DNA of 46,521 nucleotides from Gemmatimonadota bacterium. Its GTDB lineage: Bacteria > Gemmatimonadota > Gemmatimonadetes > Gemmatimonadales > GWC2-71-9. The position numbers and the translations under genes are program-made. Position 1 is the first letter of the stretch; each line of letters begins with the position of its first letter. The DNA lies in the NCBI GenBank assembly GCA_003222055.1, contig QHUT01000072.1:1-46521 (forward strand), read 5' to 3'. Under the pieces are notes generated by a model. The model saw only the letters and a list, made by a program, of their open reading frames with translations, did no database searches and was not told where the DNA came from. Positions 1 through 7,679 of the stretch are shown here, piece by piece.

Positions 1-477
1 CGCGATGCCGAAGTCCGCGACCACGGCCGTGCCACCTGAGAGCATGATGTTCTCCGGCTTGATGTCGCGGTGCACGATCCCGTGGCTGTGCGCGTACGCC
101 AGCGCGCCCGCGACCTCGGTCGCGATCCGCAGCGCGTCCTCCAGGGGGAGCTGTTGCTCCCGCGTCAGACGATCGCGGAGCGACTCGCCTTCGACGTACG
201 GCATGACGTAATAGAGGATGCCGGCGGCCGAGCCCGAGTCGTACAGGGGCAGGATGTGGGGGTGCTGCAGCCGCGCGGCGATCTCGATCTCGCGCAAGAA
301 CCGGTCGGGGCCGAGCACCGCGGCGAGGTCCGCGCGGAGGACCTTGATCGCCACGGCGCGGTGGTGTTTCCGGTCCTCCGCCCGAAATACCGTCGCCATC
401 CCCCCGTGCCCGACCTCTCGCTCGACCGCGTAGCGGTCGGCGAGGGCCTCACGCAGGGATTCGAGCAGGTCGGCCAC
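1..477 (-). CDS. Ser/Thr protein kinase, PknB type (N-terminal part, cut by window edge)
   Basis: Cytoplasmic Hanks-type kinase domain; phosphorylates Ser/Thr of unknown partners. The 159 visible residues hold the glycine loop GHGGMATVF (about residues 23-31), the VAIK lysine, the catalytic HRDIKPEN and the DFG metal motif just before the edge. The rest of the gene lies outside the window. Start: GTG at 477 is the only usable start, because an in-frame stop lies 21 bases upstream (498-496); no clear ribosome site is seen. It is divergent from the histidine kinase at 571. Family assignment is secure from the motifs; target and C-terminal domains are unknown. Confidence 0.93.
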   Translation of the reverse strand, partial: MADLLESLREALADRYAVEREVGHGGMATVFRAEDRKHHRAVAIKVLRADLAAVLGPDRFLREIEIAARLQHPHILPLYDSGSAAGILYYVMPYVEGESLRDRLTREQQLPLEDALRIATEVAGALAYAHSHGIVHRDIKPENIMLSGGTAVVADFGIA

Positions 478-570
478 GGGACGTGTGGGCCTAGCTTACC
501 GTCCCTCGCACGCCGCCGCCAGCGTCGCTCTTGTCCCGCTGCCCGCCGCTCGCCTAGTTATAGACCGCGC

Positions 571-2397
571 ATGACGAACTCACCGCCGGCGTTGCCAGGT
601 CTGTGGGCGCGGTCGTGGCGGCTGTTCCGCGCCCCGAGCATCAGCCAGCTGTTCGGCGCGGCCTTCATCGTCATCGCGGTCGCGGGTCTCGCCGAGCGGG
701 TCGCGATCTGGCAGAGCGCGCAGCGCACCCAGGCCGACATGATCGACCTGAGCCAGCGCCTCGAGCGGCTGGACCGGTTCTCCCCCTCCCCCGCCCTGCG
801 CGCCCAGCTCGCCGCGATGCAGGAGCTCACCGCCGAGGTAGGGGACGAGGCGATCCAGGCGGCGGTCCAGAGCACGGTCATCTTTCTAGGGATCCTCGTG
901 GTGCTCGGGGTGGGGCTGTGGTACAACCGGCGGCGGCTGGCGACGCCGTTCGCCCACGTCGTGGGCGCGCTCGAGCGCGTGGCGGCGGGGCAGTACGCGG
1001 AGCGGCTGCGCGAGGATCAGCCGGAGGAGTTCGGCACCATCGCCCGCGGCGTCAACCGCATGGCGGCCGCGCTGACGTGGCGCGAGTGGATCCAGGCCCA
1101 CACGGCCCGGCTGCTCGCCGCGCTGAACGTGCCGCCGCAGGACTCCGCCCCGGGCGGCAGCTTCGGCGCGGCGCTCGCGGTCCTCGCCGACGCCACCGGC
1201 GCCATCGCCCTGGCGCTGTATCAGCCGAGCTACGACACCAACGAGTGGGCTCCGACGGGCATGCACCGCACCACCGCCCGGCCGCTCGCCCGCGACGTGG
1301 TCCGCCAGCTCGTGGGGGACGCCGCCCAGGTGATCCACCATGACGGCGCGGCGGCCTCCGGCGTGCGCAGCCAACTCCAGCTGTCCCCTGACGCACCGCT
1401 CGCGACCGGGTGCGTCGCCCTCGTGCCGCTGCGCGCGCGCGAGCGCCTGGTCGGGCTGCTCGCGGTGGTCGTCGCCGGTTCGCTGACCGCCGACGCACGC
1501 GCGACGCTGGAGCAGGCGGCGCCCAATCTGACCATCGCGTGCGAGCGCGAGTCCGCGCATCTGCACACCCGCCGCCTCGCGGTGGAGGTGCGGCGCGCCG
1601 CCCAGCGGCTCGAGACCCAGAACGCCAAGCTCGAGGAGCAGCGCCAGGAGCTGACGCGGCTCAATGCGGAGCTCGATCAGGCGGGTAAGCTCAAGGATCA
1701 GTTCCTCGCCAACGTCTCGCACGAGCTGCGCACCCCGTTGAACAGCGTCATCGGGTTCAGCGACCTGCTCCTGACGATGGCCTCGCCGGACAGCCCGCTC
1801 ACCGATACCCAGCGCGATTACCTCGAGACCATCGCGCGCAACGGCCGTCACTTGCTGGAGTTCATCAACGAGTTGCTCGACCTCTCCAAGATCGCCGCCG
1901 GGCGCATGGAGCTCCGGCTCGAGCCGCTGGCGCTCGATGCGCTGTTCCGCGAGGTGGCCGACACCGTGCGCGCCCAGCTCGAGGCCCGCAAACACAAGCT
2001 CGCGATCGAACCGCTGCGCGAGCCGCTGATCGTCACGGCCGACCGTGGGCGCCTCCGCCAGGTGCTCCTGAACCTGCTGTCCAACGCCATCAAGTTCACC
2101 ACCGACGGCGGGCGCATCGCGCTCAGCGCGCAGCTCGCCGGCGATCGCGTGCGGGTGGCGGTGAGCGACAGCGGCATCGGCATCGCCCCCGACGACCAAG
2201 AGAAGCTGTTTCAGGAATTCGTGCAGCTCGACGGGAGCCCCAGCCGCCGCTACGAAGGCACCGGCCTCGGCCTCGCGCTGTCGAAGCGACTCGTCGAGCT
2301 GCAGGGTGGGGCCATCGGCGTGGAGAGCCAGCTCGGCAAGGGCAGCACCTTCTGGTTCACGGTCCCGCGCAGCGAACTCACGCCGGAGCGCGCCTGA
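571..2397 (+). CDS. Membrane histidine kinase (TM-TM-HAMP-GAF-like-HisKA-HATPase)
   Basis: Sensor kinase, 608 residues. Two membrane segments (about 27-47 and 101-117) bracket a short periplasmic stretch. A HAMP linker follows (about 120-170), then a GAF-like region (about 180-325) and a coiled coil (about 335-375). HisKA carries the phospho-acceptor in FLANVSHELRTPLN (His384). HATPase shows an N box (NLLSNAIKFT, about 501-510), DSGIGIAP (533-540) and GTGLGLALSKRL (563-573). The open frame extends upstream to 70, but that part is antisense to the Ser/Thr kinase and has no domain, so ATG 571 is chosen. The next gene, a lone receiver, overlaps its stop by one base (TGATG), so the two are almost certainly partners. 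Confidence 0.95.
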   Translation: MTNSPPALPGLWARSWRLFRAPSISQLFGAAFIVIAVAGLAERVAIWQSAQRTQADMIDLSQRLERLDRFSPSPALRAQLAAMQELTAEVGDEAIQAAVQSTVIFLGILVVLGVGLWYNRRRLATPFAHVVGALERVAAGQYAERLREDQPEEFGTIARGVNRMAAALTWREWIQAHTARLLAALNVPPQDSAPGGSFGAALAVLADATGAIALALYQPSYDTNEWAPTGMHRTTARPLARDVVRQLVGDAAQVIHHDGAAASGVRSQLQLSPDAPLATGCVALVPLRARERLVGLLAVVVAGSLTADARATLEQAAPNLTIACERESAHLHTRRLAVEVRRAAQRLETQNAKLEEQRQELTRLNAELDQAGKLKDQFLANVSHELRTPLNSVIGFSDLLLTMASPDSPLTDTQRDYLETIARNGRHLLEFINELLDLSKIAAGRMELRLEPLALDALFREVADTVRAQLEARKHKLAIEPLREPLIVTADRGRLRQVLLNLLSNAIKFTTDGGRIALSAQLAGDRVRVAVSDSGIGIAPDDQEKLFQEFVQLDGSPSRRYEGTGLGLALSKRLVELQGGAIGVESQLGKGSTFWFTVPRSELTPERA

Positions 2398-2768
2398 TGG
2401 CCACGATCGTGGTGGTGGAAGACCAGCCCGACAACCTGAAGCTCATCACGGCCCTGCTCACCATGAAGGGACACCGCGTGATCGGCCTGCCGTCGGGCGA
2501 GCCGCTGGTGGCGACGCTCGTGGCCGAGCAGCCGCCGCCCGCGCTGGTGCTGCTCGACATTCAACTGCCCGGCCGCGACGGCTTCAGCGTCCTGGCCGAT
2601 GTGAAGCGGCTCGCGGGTACGCATCCCTGGAGAGTGGTGGCCCTCACGGCGCACGCCATGCCGGGTGATCGCGAACACGCGCTGGCGGCGGGATTCGACG
2701 GCTACATCACGAAGCCGATCGACGTCCGCGGCTTTGCGGAAGAGGTGGCCCGCTACCTGGCGCCCTGA
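2397..2768 (+). CDS. Single-domain response regulator (REC)
   Basis: Stand-alone CheY-like receiver, 123 residues, with no output domain. Acidic pair E8/D9, phospho-acceptor D54 (in LVLLDIQLPGRDG), switch T84 (ALTAHAM) and K106 (ITKPID) are all present. Its ATG shares one base with the stop of the histidine kinase, so translation is coupled and the kinase is its likely phosphodonor. Without a DNA-binding domain it probably acts by protein contact or as a phosphorelay intermediate. Its 3' end overlaps the convergent DUF4097-like gene by 16 bases. Confidence 0.95.
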   Translation: MATIVVVEDQPDNLKLITALLTMKGHRVIGLPSGEPLVATLVAEQPPPALVLLDIQLPGRDGFSVLADVKRLAGTHPWRVVALTAHAMPGDREHALAAGFDGYITKPIDVRGFAEEVARYLAP

Positions 2769-3676
2769 GGCGCCTTGTGCAGGTGGATCGAGCCGTTCAC
2801 TGTCTCGAGGCGCACCTTCCGGCCGCCGCGACCGAGCGTGCCCTCGACGTCATGGGCCGTGAACTTGCCGTTCACCGTCAGCGGGTATTCGGTCACGATC
2901 GCACCGTTGATCGTCTTTGCGCTCACCTGCGCGTCGAGCCAGGGCGGCAGCTCGGCCGTGACCGAGCCGTTGATCGTCTTCAGTGACACCGCTCCGGTAT
3001 CGCCGAAGGCGTCCATGCGGACCCGCACGCCGCCATTCATGGAAGTGGCCTTGACCGGGCCCTGCGCCGTCACGGCGTCCACCTCGCCACTGACCGTGTG
3101 CAGCACCAGGGGCGCGCGCCCACCTCTCACTCGCAGATCACCCACCATGGTCGACGCACCCAGGCGTACGTTGGCGGGGAGCCGAACGGTAAAGTCCACG
3201 GCCACGTCGTTGCGATTCGTCCGGTGCATCTCGTAATCGGCGTCTTGTGGGCCGCAGCGCGAGTCGCCGCCGGGCCACAGGGCGCACACCGCGACGCCAC
3301 CGTCGTACGGCTCGGCCACGAGCCGCACGCCCCCGGTGTCCGACGACCGATAGCTCTTCACCGCGGTGATTTCGACCTGGTCGCCTTTGGCGGGCTCGAC
3401 CGTGACCGAGCCGCGCGTGTCGCGGATCCACACCCACTGCTTGGGCGCGACCTTGGCCCGATACATCCAGGTCCCACCCGCTATGCGGGGACCGGCGTCG
3501 GAGCCGGGGTCGAATTCATTGCGCAGGTCGCGCAGCGCCATGGGCAGGCGGTCCGTGACGCCCTGCCGCACGCGACTCACGAAGTGCCGCGCCAGCAGCC
3601 AAACGCAGAGGACGCCGCAGAACAACGCGGTCCCCCGAATGATTTCCTTGCGCCACGTGTCCCAGAACCCGCTCAT
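2753..3676 (-). CDS. Membrane-anchored DUF4097-like beta-repeat protein
   Basis: 307 residues. One N-terminal membrane segment (about 14-30, GTALFCGVLCVWLLARHF) is followed by a long region of repeated short beta units such as LKTINGSVTAELP, AKTINGAIVTEYP and LETVNGSIHLHK. This pattern is typical of the DUF4097 family of right-handed beta structures, often found near envelope-stress or membrane proteins; its biochemical role is not known. It probably faces the periplasm. The 3' end overlaps the convergent receiver gene by 16 bases. Confidence 0.8.
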   Translation of the reverse strand: MSGFWDTWRKEIIRGTALFCGVLCVWLLARHFVSRVRQGVTDRLPMALRDLRNEFDPGSDAGPRIAGGTWMYRAKVAPKQWVWIRDTRGSVTVEPAKGDQVEITAVKSYRSSDTGGVRLVAEPYDGGVAVCALWPGGDSRCGPQDADYEMHRTNRNDVAVDFTVRLPANVRLGASTMVGDLRVRGGRAPLVLHTVSGEVDAVTAQGPVKATSMNGGVRVRMDAFGDTGAVSLKTINGSVTAELPPWLDAQVSAKTINGAIVTEYPLTVNGKFTAHDVEGTLGRGGRKVRLETVNGSIHLHKAPQGAR

Positions 3677-3778
3677 CCGCTCCCCCTGTTTCCGGAGCTA
3701 GATACTGGCAGGTCTTACGCTGCTTGGCGAGGCGGGGTTTCCGAAACTGGGGGTGGGAGCGGCCGACGGCGGCGGGAA

Positions 3779-3794
3779 GGGGGCCGAAGCCCCC
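3779..3794 (-). terminator. GC-rich hairpin behind the small secreted gene (possible terminator)
   Basis: Six perfect base pairs GGGGGC/GCCCCC close a CGAA tetraloop. It lies 9 bases past the stop of the 3804-4094 gene, but there is no good T tract, so termination is only possible, not shown. Confidence 0.3.
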
Positions 3795-3803
3795 CTCCAC
3801 GCC

Positions 3804-4094
3804 TCAGGAGATCGTACGGAACGTCGACCGGTCCGCGCCGACGCATCGCACCGTCGGGCGACTGAGTATCCGCGCATGGGCGGCTGCGTGGATGTCACCG
3901 CGGGACGATTCCACGGTGATGGGATCGAGCACACCACCATACCATACCTCGCCCGGGTTGCCGCTCGCCGGGATCGGGGCCGGAGGATTCGCTCGTGTCT
4001 GGCGGCCCGGATCCACAGACGACACCGCGAGCTCGGCGGCGTAGCCGTAGCCAGTCGTGAGCGCGATGCCGAGCATCAAAGCGTAGATGCGCAT
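3804..4094 (-). CDS. Small secreted protein of unknown function
   Basis: 96 residues, no recognised family. The N terminus MRIYALMLGIALTTGYGYAA looks like a signal peptide with cleavage near residue 20, leaving a short Pro/Gly-rich mature part with no cysteine pairs. Start: a longer frame begins at 4169, but ATG 4094 has a strong ribosome site GGGAGG six bases upstream and begins exactly at the signal peptide. The flanking gaps are short and show no other gene. It may be lineage-specific; expression is not proven. Confidence 0.5.
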   Translation of the reverse strand: MRIYALMLGIALTTGYGYAAELAVSSVDPGRQTRANPPAPIPASGNPGEVWYGGVLDPITVESSRGDIHAAAHARILSRPTVRCVGADRSTFRTIS

Positions 4095-4211
4095 AGAGTG
4101 CCTCCCGAACTGCTGGTAAGACCGCACGCGTCGACTTGTAAGACGTGGCAAGGTGCCTAATGGTTGCATCGGACAGGTCAGGAGGCTGTAAAGAGCAGGT
4201 AGGACCGGGGG

Positions 4212-4553
4212 TTACGCCTCCGCCCAGGTCACCTTGAACTCGCCGCCGCACCGCTGGCACGCCATGGTGCGTGGACGCCCTTCGATCGACTGTCGCCCGC
4301 GGCAGCTCGGGCACACGGCATAGCGGTCGCCCCAGGTCTGCGGCAGCCGCACCGCGTCGCTCGGGCGCGCGACCACGCTCCACGTGCGAGGCGGACTGTC
4401 GATCACCTGCAGGAATGCGGACGGGACTTCGAGCGGCCGCCCGCGCACTTCGACGATTGCCTGGAGCGGCCCGAGCTGCGTGATACGATACCACGCGCCG
4501 CGGCGCAGCCTGACGTTGAGGTCGGCCGCCAAACGAGCCCACAAGCCGGCCAT
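4212..4553 (-). CDS. Small protein with C-terminal zinc ribbon
   Basis: 113 residues, function unknown. The C-terminal part has two knuckles, CPSC and CQRCG, spaced like a zinc ribbon, so a structural zinc and nucleic-acid or protein contact are likely. The N-terminal part (about 15-55) has the rhythm of a small beta barrel. Start: two ATGs lie six bases apart (4559 and 4553). The ribosome site GGAGGA at 4561-4566 is 1 base from the first but 7 bases from the second, so 4553 is preferred. It stands alone, divergent from the acetyltransferase-like gene. Confidence 0.6.
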   Translation of the reverse strand: MAGLWARLAADLNVRLRRGAWYRITQLGPLQAIVEVRGRPLEVPSAFLQVIDSPPRTWSVVARPSDAVRLPQTWGDRYAVCPSCRGRQSIEGRPRTMACQRCGGEFKVTWAEA

Positions 4554-4773
4554 GTGCATGTCCTCCGCGGCGAGTCGAGCTAAGGATACTCTAAGTGACC
4601 TGGGGTGCCGTGTGCCGGGTCACAGGCGCGACGTCCTGTGGTGTATCCGCAGCGCGACAGGATACCCGCCGACTTCGAGCTGCTGCGTGGACGCGACACA
4701 GTAAGTCGTTGCGTCGATGCTACGACGTGGCACAAACTCTGCACTTCGCGCACGCACCCGGAGACTCCAGGCC

Positions 4774-5616
4774 ATGACGATAGCAGCCGTATCGGGTCGT
4801 GACGCCGTGTGGACCGACCGTGCAGAGGACCCGCCACGGTTTTCGCGCCGTTGGTTTCGCCGCGTCGCAGCGGACTTCCGGCGCGAGCGCGCGGCGTTCG
4901 GGCTGCGCAGCACGCTTCGGGAATTCGCGTTCCGCGCGATCCATCACGTCGTTTCCTTCAAGGTGTTGCGCGGGATTTACCTCGCCGGAGCGGACGCGCG
5001 GTTCACCGAGTGCCCCACCGGCTTTACCGGCGGTTTTCTCGACAGCGAGACGCTCGAGCGGGTGTCCCTGGATCGGCGGTACGATTTGCCGCCCGAGTTT
5101 GTGAGCGAGGCGCTCGGCCGGGGTGATGCGTGCTACGGCGTACTGGACGGCGATCGCGTCGTGTCGTACGGGTGGTATACGCACGCGCCGACCAAGATCA
5201 ACGACGACCTGTGGCTGCACTTCGACCAGGCGTATGTGTACCGCTACAAGGGACTCACGCTGGAGCCATATCGCGGACGGCGGTTTCACGCGATCACCAT
5301 GGCCCGCACGCTCGACGCGTGGCGCGCGCGGGGCTACCGGGGGATGCTCGCCTACGTCGAGGCCAACAATCTCAGCTCCCTCAAGTCCGTGTATCGGTTG
5401 GGCTATGAGACCTTCGGGCGCGTCTTTATCCTCCGCATCCTGCGACGGCATCTGATCTTCAACAGTCCCGGGTGCAAGGCGTTCGGATTCCGCGTGGTGG
5501 CGGAGCGACGACGCGCGCGGTCGCGCGCGTGGACATGGGGCGCGGCGCTGGGCCGCTGGATGCTGGCGCCCCTGTTCGCCGGCAGCGACGGGGACCGCCG
5601 GGGGACGGGCCGCTAG
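4774..5616 (+). CDS. GNAT-like acetyltransferase fold protein
   Basis: 280 residues. The segment about 120-235 resembles an N-acetyltransferase core: GDRVVSYGWY, then LEPYRGRRFHAITMARTLDAWRARG, where the acetyl-CoA loop would lie, then LAYVEANNLSSLKSVYRLGYE, a usual GNAT C-terminal motif. The acceptor is unknown. Start: the frame opens at 4717, but ATG 4774 has GGAG ten bases upstream and drops an Arg-rich leader. The C terminus (after about 240) is basic and not recognised. A barrel-protein gene follows after 7 bases, so they may be cotranscribed. Confidence 0.65.
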   Translation: MTIAAVSGRDAVWTDRAEDPPRFSRRWFRRVAADFRRERAAFGLRSTLREFAFRAIHHVVSFKVLRGIYLAGADARFTECPTGFTGGFLDSETLERVSLDRRYDLPPEFVSEALGRGDACYGVLDGDRVVSYGWYTHAPTKINDDLWLHFDQAYVYRYKGLTLEPYRGRRFHAITMARTLDAWRARGYRGMLAYVEANNLSSLKSVYRLGYETFGRVFILRILRRHLIFNSPGCKAFGFRVVAERRRARSRAWTWGAALGRWMLAPLFAGSDGDRRGTGR

Positions 5617-5623
5617 GCCAGAC

Positions 5624-6250
5624 GTGAACCGCGCCGTGTTGACGCTCGGCGTCGTGACCGGTCTCGCGGTACCCGCCGCCGCGCAGTGGCTCGGCGAACC
5701 GATGTGGAACAATCCCTCGGGCGGTGGGTTCGTCGTCAGCGCCGATTATGCCAAACCCGACGACAACTATGGCGGCGGCACTGCCTGGGGCGCGCGGCTG
5801 TCGGTGGGCCTCGGAACCGCCACCTTTACCATCGGTGCGGCGAGCTGGGAGGGTTTGACGTCCATCGGTGGGAACGTGGCAATTCAGTTGATCGGCGGCA
5901 CGCTGCTGCCGATCCCCTCCCCGGGAATCCGAGCGAACTTACAGGTCGGCGTGGCGCGCACTGAATTGGCGAACGTCGTGGTTTCCCCGTCAGGCACGGC
6001 GGTCACGGGCGCGGTGGGCGTCGGTGTACGGCTTCCGGCGCCGGGGTTCAGCGTCGAGCCCTACGTCTCCCCGGGGATCCGGTATCACAGCGAGGTGAGT
6101 ACGGGAGGAAGCAGCACGGAGTTCGGGTACGCGATTGGCGCCAACATCGGGTTCGGGTCGTGGGGCGTGCATCTGGCATACGACAACGAGAAGATCAAGG
6201 GTGGGGGCAACGCCGGCGTGCTCGGCGTGGGAGCTCAGGTGACACCCTAG
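5624..6250 (+). CDS. Predicted outer-membrane beta-barrel protein, small
   Basis: 208 residues, starting at GTG. The N terminus (VTGLAVPAAAQ) is a signal peptide ending near residue 20. The rest alternates Gly-rich and hydrophobic strands (FVVSADYAKP, LSVGLGTATFTIGAASW, VGVRLPAPGFSVEPYVSPGIRYH) and ends with VHLAYDNEKIKGGG..., as in eight-stranded porin-like barrels. No specific family is recognised. The ribosome site is weak, which fits coupling to the gene 7 bases upstream. Confidence 0.65.
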   Translation: MNRAVLTLGVVTGLAVPAAAQWLGEPMWNNPSGGGFVVSADYAKPDDNYGGGTAWGARLSVGLGTATFTIGAASWEGLTSIGGNVAIQLIGGTLLPIPSPGIRANLQVGVARTELANVVVSPSGTAVTGAVGVGVRLPAPGFSVEPYVSPGIRYHSEVSTGGSSTEFGYAIGANIGFGSWGVHLAYDNEKIKGGGNAGVLGVGAQVTP

Positions 6251-6311
6251 CTGCCGCGTATCGATGCCGAGGGCAGGACTCGAGTTCAATCAGCCGCCCT
6301 GGGAGGTCGTC

Positions 6312-7202
6312 ATGATCAAGTACGTCGTGCCCTTCCTTCTTCTGGTTGCCTGCCGTGAGGGCACGGGGCCCGGTGGCCGACCCACGATCGTGTTCACGAG
6401 GTTCCAACCAACCGCATCCGGTCCCGACTTGGATATCTATGTGACAGATTCTCTCGGCGGACACGTGACGAACGTCACGCGCAACCCCGCGCTCGATGAC
6501 GATCCGGCATGGTCGCCCGATGGGTCGAAGATCATGTTTAGTTCCGCCGGCCGGGACACCACTGGGCGATGGCATCTCTTCCTGATGCGCGACGATGGCG
6601 GCGGGCTGATGCCGCTCACGTCCGGTGCGGGGAGCGAGTGGGGGCCCGCCTGGTCGCCGGACGGCGCGAAGATCGCCTTTATCTCGAGCAGCCGCCTCTC
6701 AGTCATGAATGCGGACGGTACTGGCGTTACGCCGCTCTTCACCGATGCCTTCGTCGAAGACCACCCCTCGTGGTCACCGGATGGACGTATCGTGTTCTTT
6801 TCTAACCGGGGCGCAAGCGGTCAGAGTAGCGGACACCTCTACGTGATCAACACAGATGGGAGTGGTCTCACATCGATTGGTGACACGTCCGCAACCGAGG
6901 AGACGCCTTCCTGGTCACCTGACGGTCGCAGGATTGCCTTCTCGTCGAACCGAGACACGCGCGCGTTTCAGATTTGGATAATGAATCCCGATGGCAGCAG
7001 CCCAATGCGCCTTACGAGTGACTCCGGCGGCAATGGCGACCCGGCGTGGTCACCCGACGGCAGCACGATCGTGTTCGTGTCGGGTCGGGATGGCCTTTCG
7101 TTTTCGGAGATCTATGTCATGAAACCGGACGGGAGCAACCAGACCCGGCTGACCCACATACCCACATTGACATTCAAGCTCAAGCCTCATTGGCGGCCGT
7201 GA
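6312..7202 (+). CDS. TolB-like beta-propeller lipoprotein (PD40 repeats)
   Basis: 296 residues. A lipobox (LLLVAC, Cys about 13) predicts lipid anchoring. At least five PD40/WD40-like blades follow, each with W-S-P-D-G: DPAWSPDGSKIMFSS, GPAWSPDGAKIAFIS, HPSWSPDGRIVFFSN, TPSWSPDGRRIAFSS and DPAWSPDGSTIVFVS. Such propellers bind proteins in the periplasm or at the cell surface; no TolB amino domain is present, so it is not TolB itself. Start: ATG 6312 has GGGAGG five bases upstream and leads straight into the lipoprotein signal, unlike the earlier ATG at 6264. Confidence 0.88.
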   Translation: MIKYVVPFLLLVACREGTGPGGRPTIVFTRFQPTASGPDLDIYVTDSLGGHVTNVTRNPALDDDPAWSPDGSKIMFSSAGRDTTGRWHLFLMRDDGGGLMPLTSGAGSEWGPAWSPDGAKIAFISSSRLSVMNADGTGVTPLFTDAFVEDHPSWSPDGRIVFFSNRGASGQSSGHLYVINTDGSGLTSIGDTSATEETPSWSPDGRRIAFSSNRDTRAFQIWIMNPDGSSPMRLTSDSGGNGDPAWSPDGSTIVFVSGRDGLSFSEIYVMKPDGSNQTRLTHIPTLTFKLKPHWRP

Positions 7203-7207
7203 CGGAG

Positions 7208-7232
7208 TGCTCGGGGCAGGATGCGAACCTGC
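7208..7232 (-). other. Remnant of a tRNA 3' end (T arm plus acceptor strand)
   Basis: On the minus strand this reads as a T arm, GCAGG-TTCGCAT-CCTGC (5-bp stem, 7-base loop), followed by CCCGAGC and A, the layout of a tRNA 3' end. No anticodon or D arm is present upstream. It lies 17 bases past the end of tRNA-Leu and resembles, but is not identical to, that tRNA's own 3' end. It may be a relic of a lost tandem tRNA or of an integration event. Confidence 0.5.
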
Positions 7233-7248
7233 GGCGTAGCCGGGACAA

Positions 7249-7334
7249 TGCCGAGGGCAGGATTCGAACCTGCACGGGAGTCGCCTCCCAAGGGATTTTA
7301 AGTCCCTTGCGTCTACCAGTTTCGCCACCCCGGC
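7249..7334 (-). tRNA. tRNA-Leu (anticodon UAA)
   Basis: 86 bases. Acceptor stem GCCGGGG/CCTCGGC (one G-T pair) with discriminator A; anticodon arm AGGGA-CTTAAAA-TCCCT with anticodon TAA; a long variable arm as expected for leucine; T arm GCAGG-TTCGAAT-CCTGC. CCA is not encoded. The gene stands alone between a propeller lipoprotein and a PspB-like gene. Confidence 0.97.
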
Positions 7335-7352
7335 GCCTGCTTCGTCGCTCGT

Positions 7353-7652
7353 CTAGCTCTGCGGTGGGACGATTCGCTCCGCCTCCCGCTGCTTGGTGAG
7401 CAGGCGTTCCGCGAAATCCAGTCGTTCCTCGACCTCGCCGAGTCGCTTCCGCAAGTCGTCGAGCTCGCCCAGTCTCGCCTCCACCTCTTCGAGCGCCTCC
7501 GCGACCTCACGCTTCGCTCCCCTCCGTCCGCCGGGCCGATCGGCGTGCCGCAGCTGGTCGGCTGGGATCAGCCGCCTGGCGACCACCTGGGCCACCGCGA
7601 CGGTCAAGACGATGAACCCCACTCCGACGGCCCACACCGGTATCTCAAACAT
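7353..7652 (-). CDS. Small membrane-anchored coiled-coil protein (PspB-like layout)
   Basis: 99 residues. One N-terminal membrane helix (about 5-27) precedes a charged linker and a heptad-rich coiled coil (about 48-90, with EEVEARLGELDDLRKRLGEVEERLDFAERLL). The size and the C-terminal ERLDFAERLL recall the phage-shock protein PspB, but the match is by layout only. Start ATG 7652 has a strong AAGGAG seven bases upstream. No pspA or pspC is visible in the window. Galactokinase ends 27 bases upstream. Confidence 0.7.
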   Translation of the reverse strand: MFEIPVWAVGVGFIVLTVAVAQVVARRLIPADQLRHADRPGGRRGAKREVAEALEEVEARLGELDDLRKRLGEVEERLDFAERLLTKQREAERIVPPQS

Positions 7653-7679
7653 GCGCCGTCTCCTTCGCGCACGAGCGTC

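Noticed and set aside
70-570. N-terminal extension of the histidine kinase
   Set aside because: It is antisense to the Ser/Thr kinase, is Arg-rich without domains, and ATG 571 fits the membrane start.
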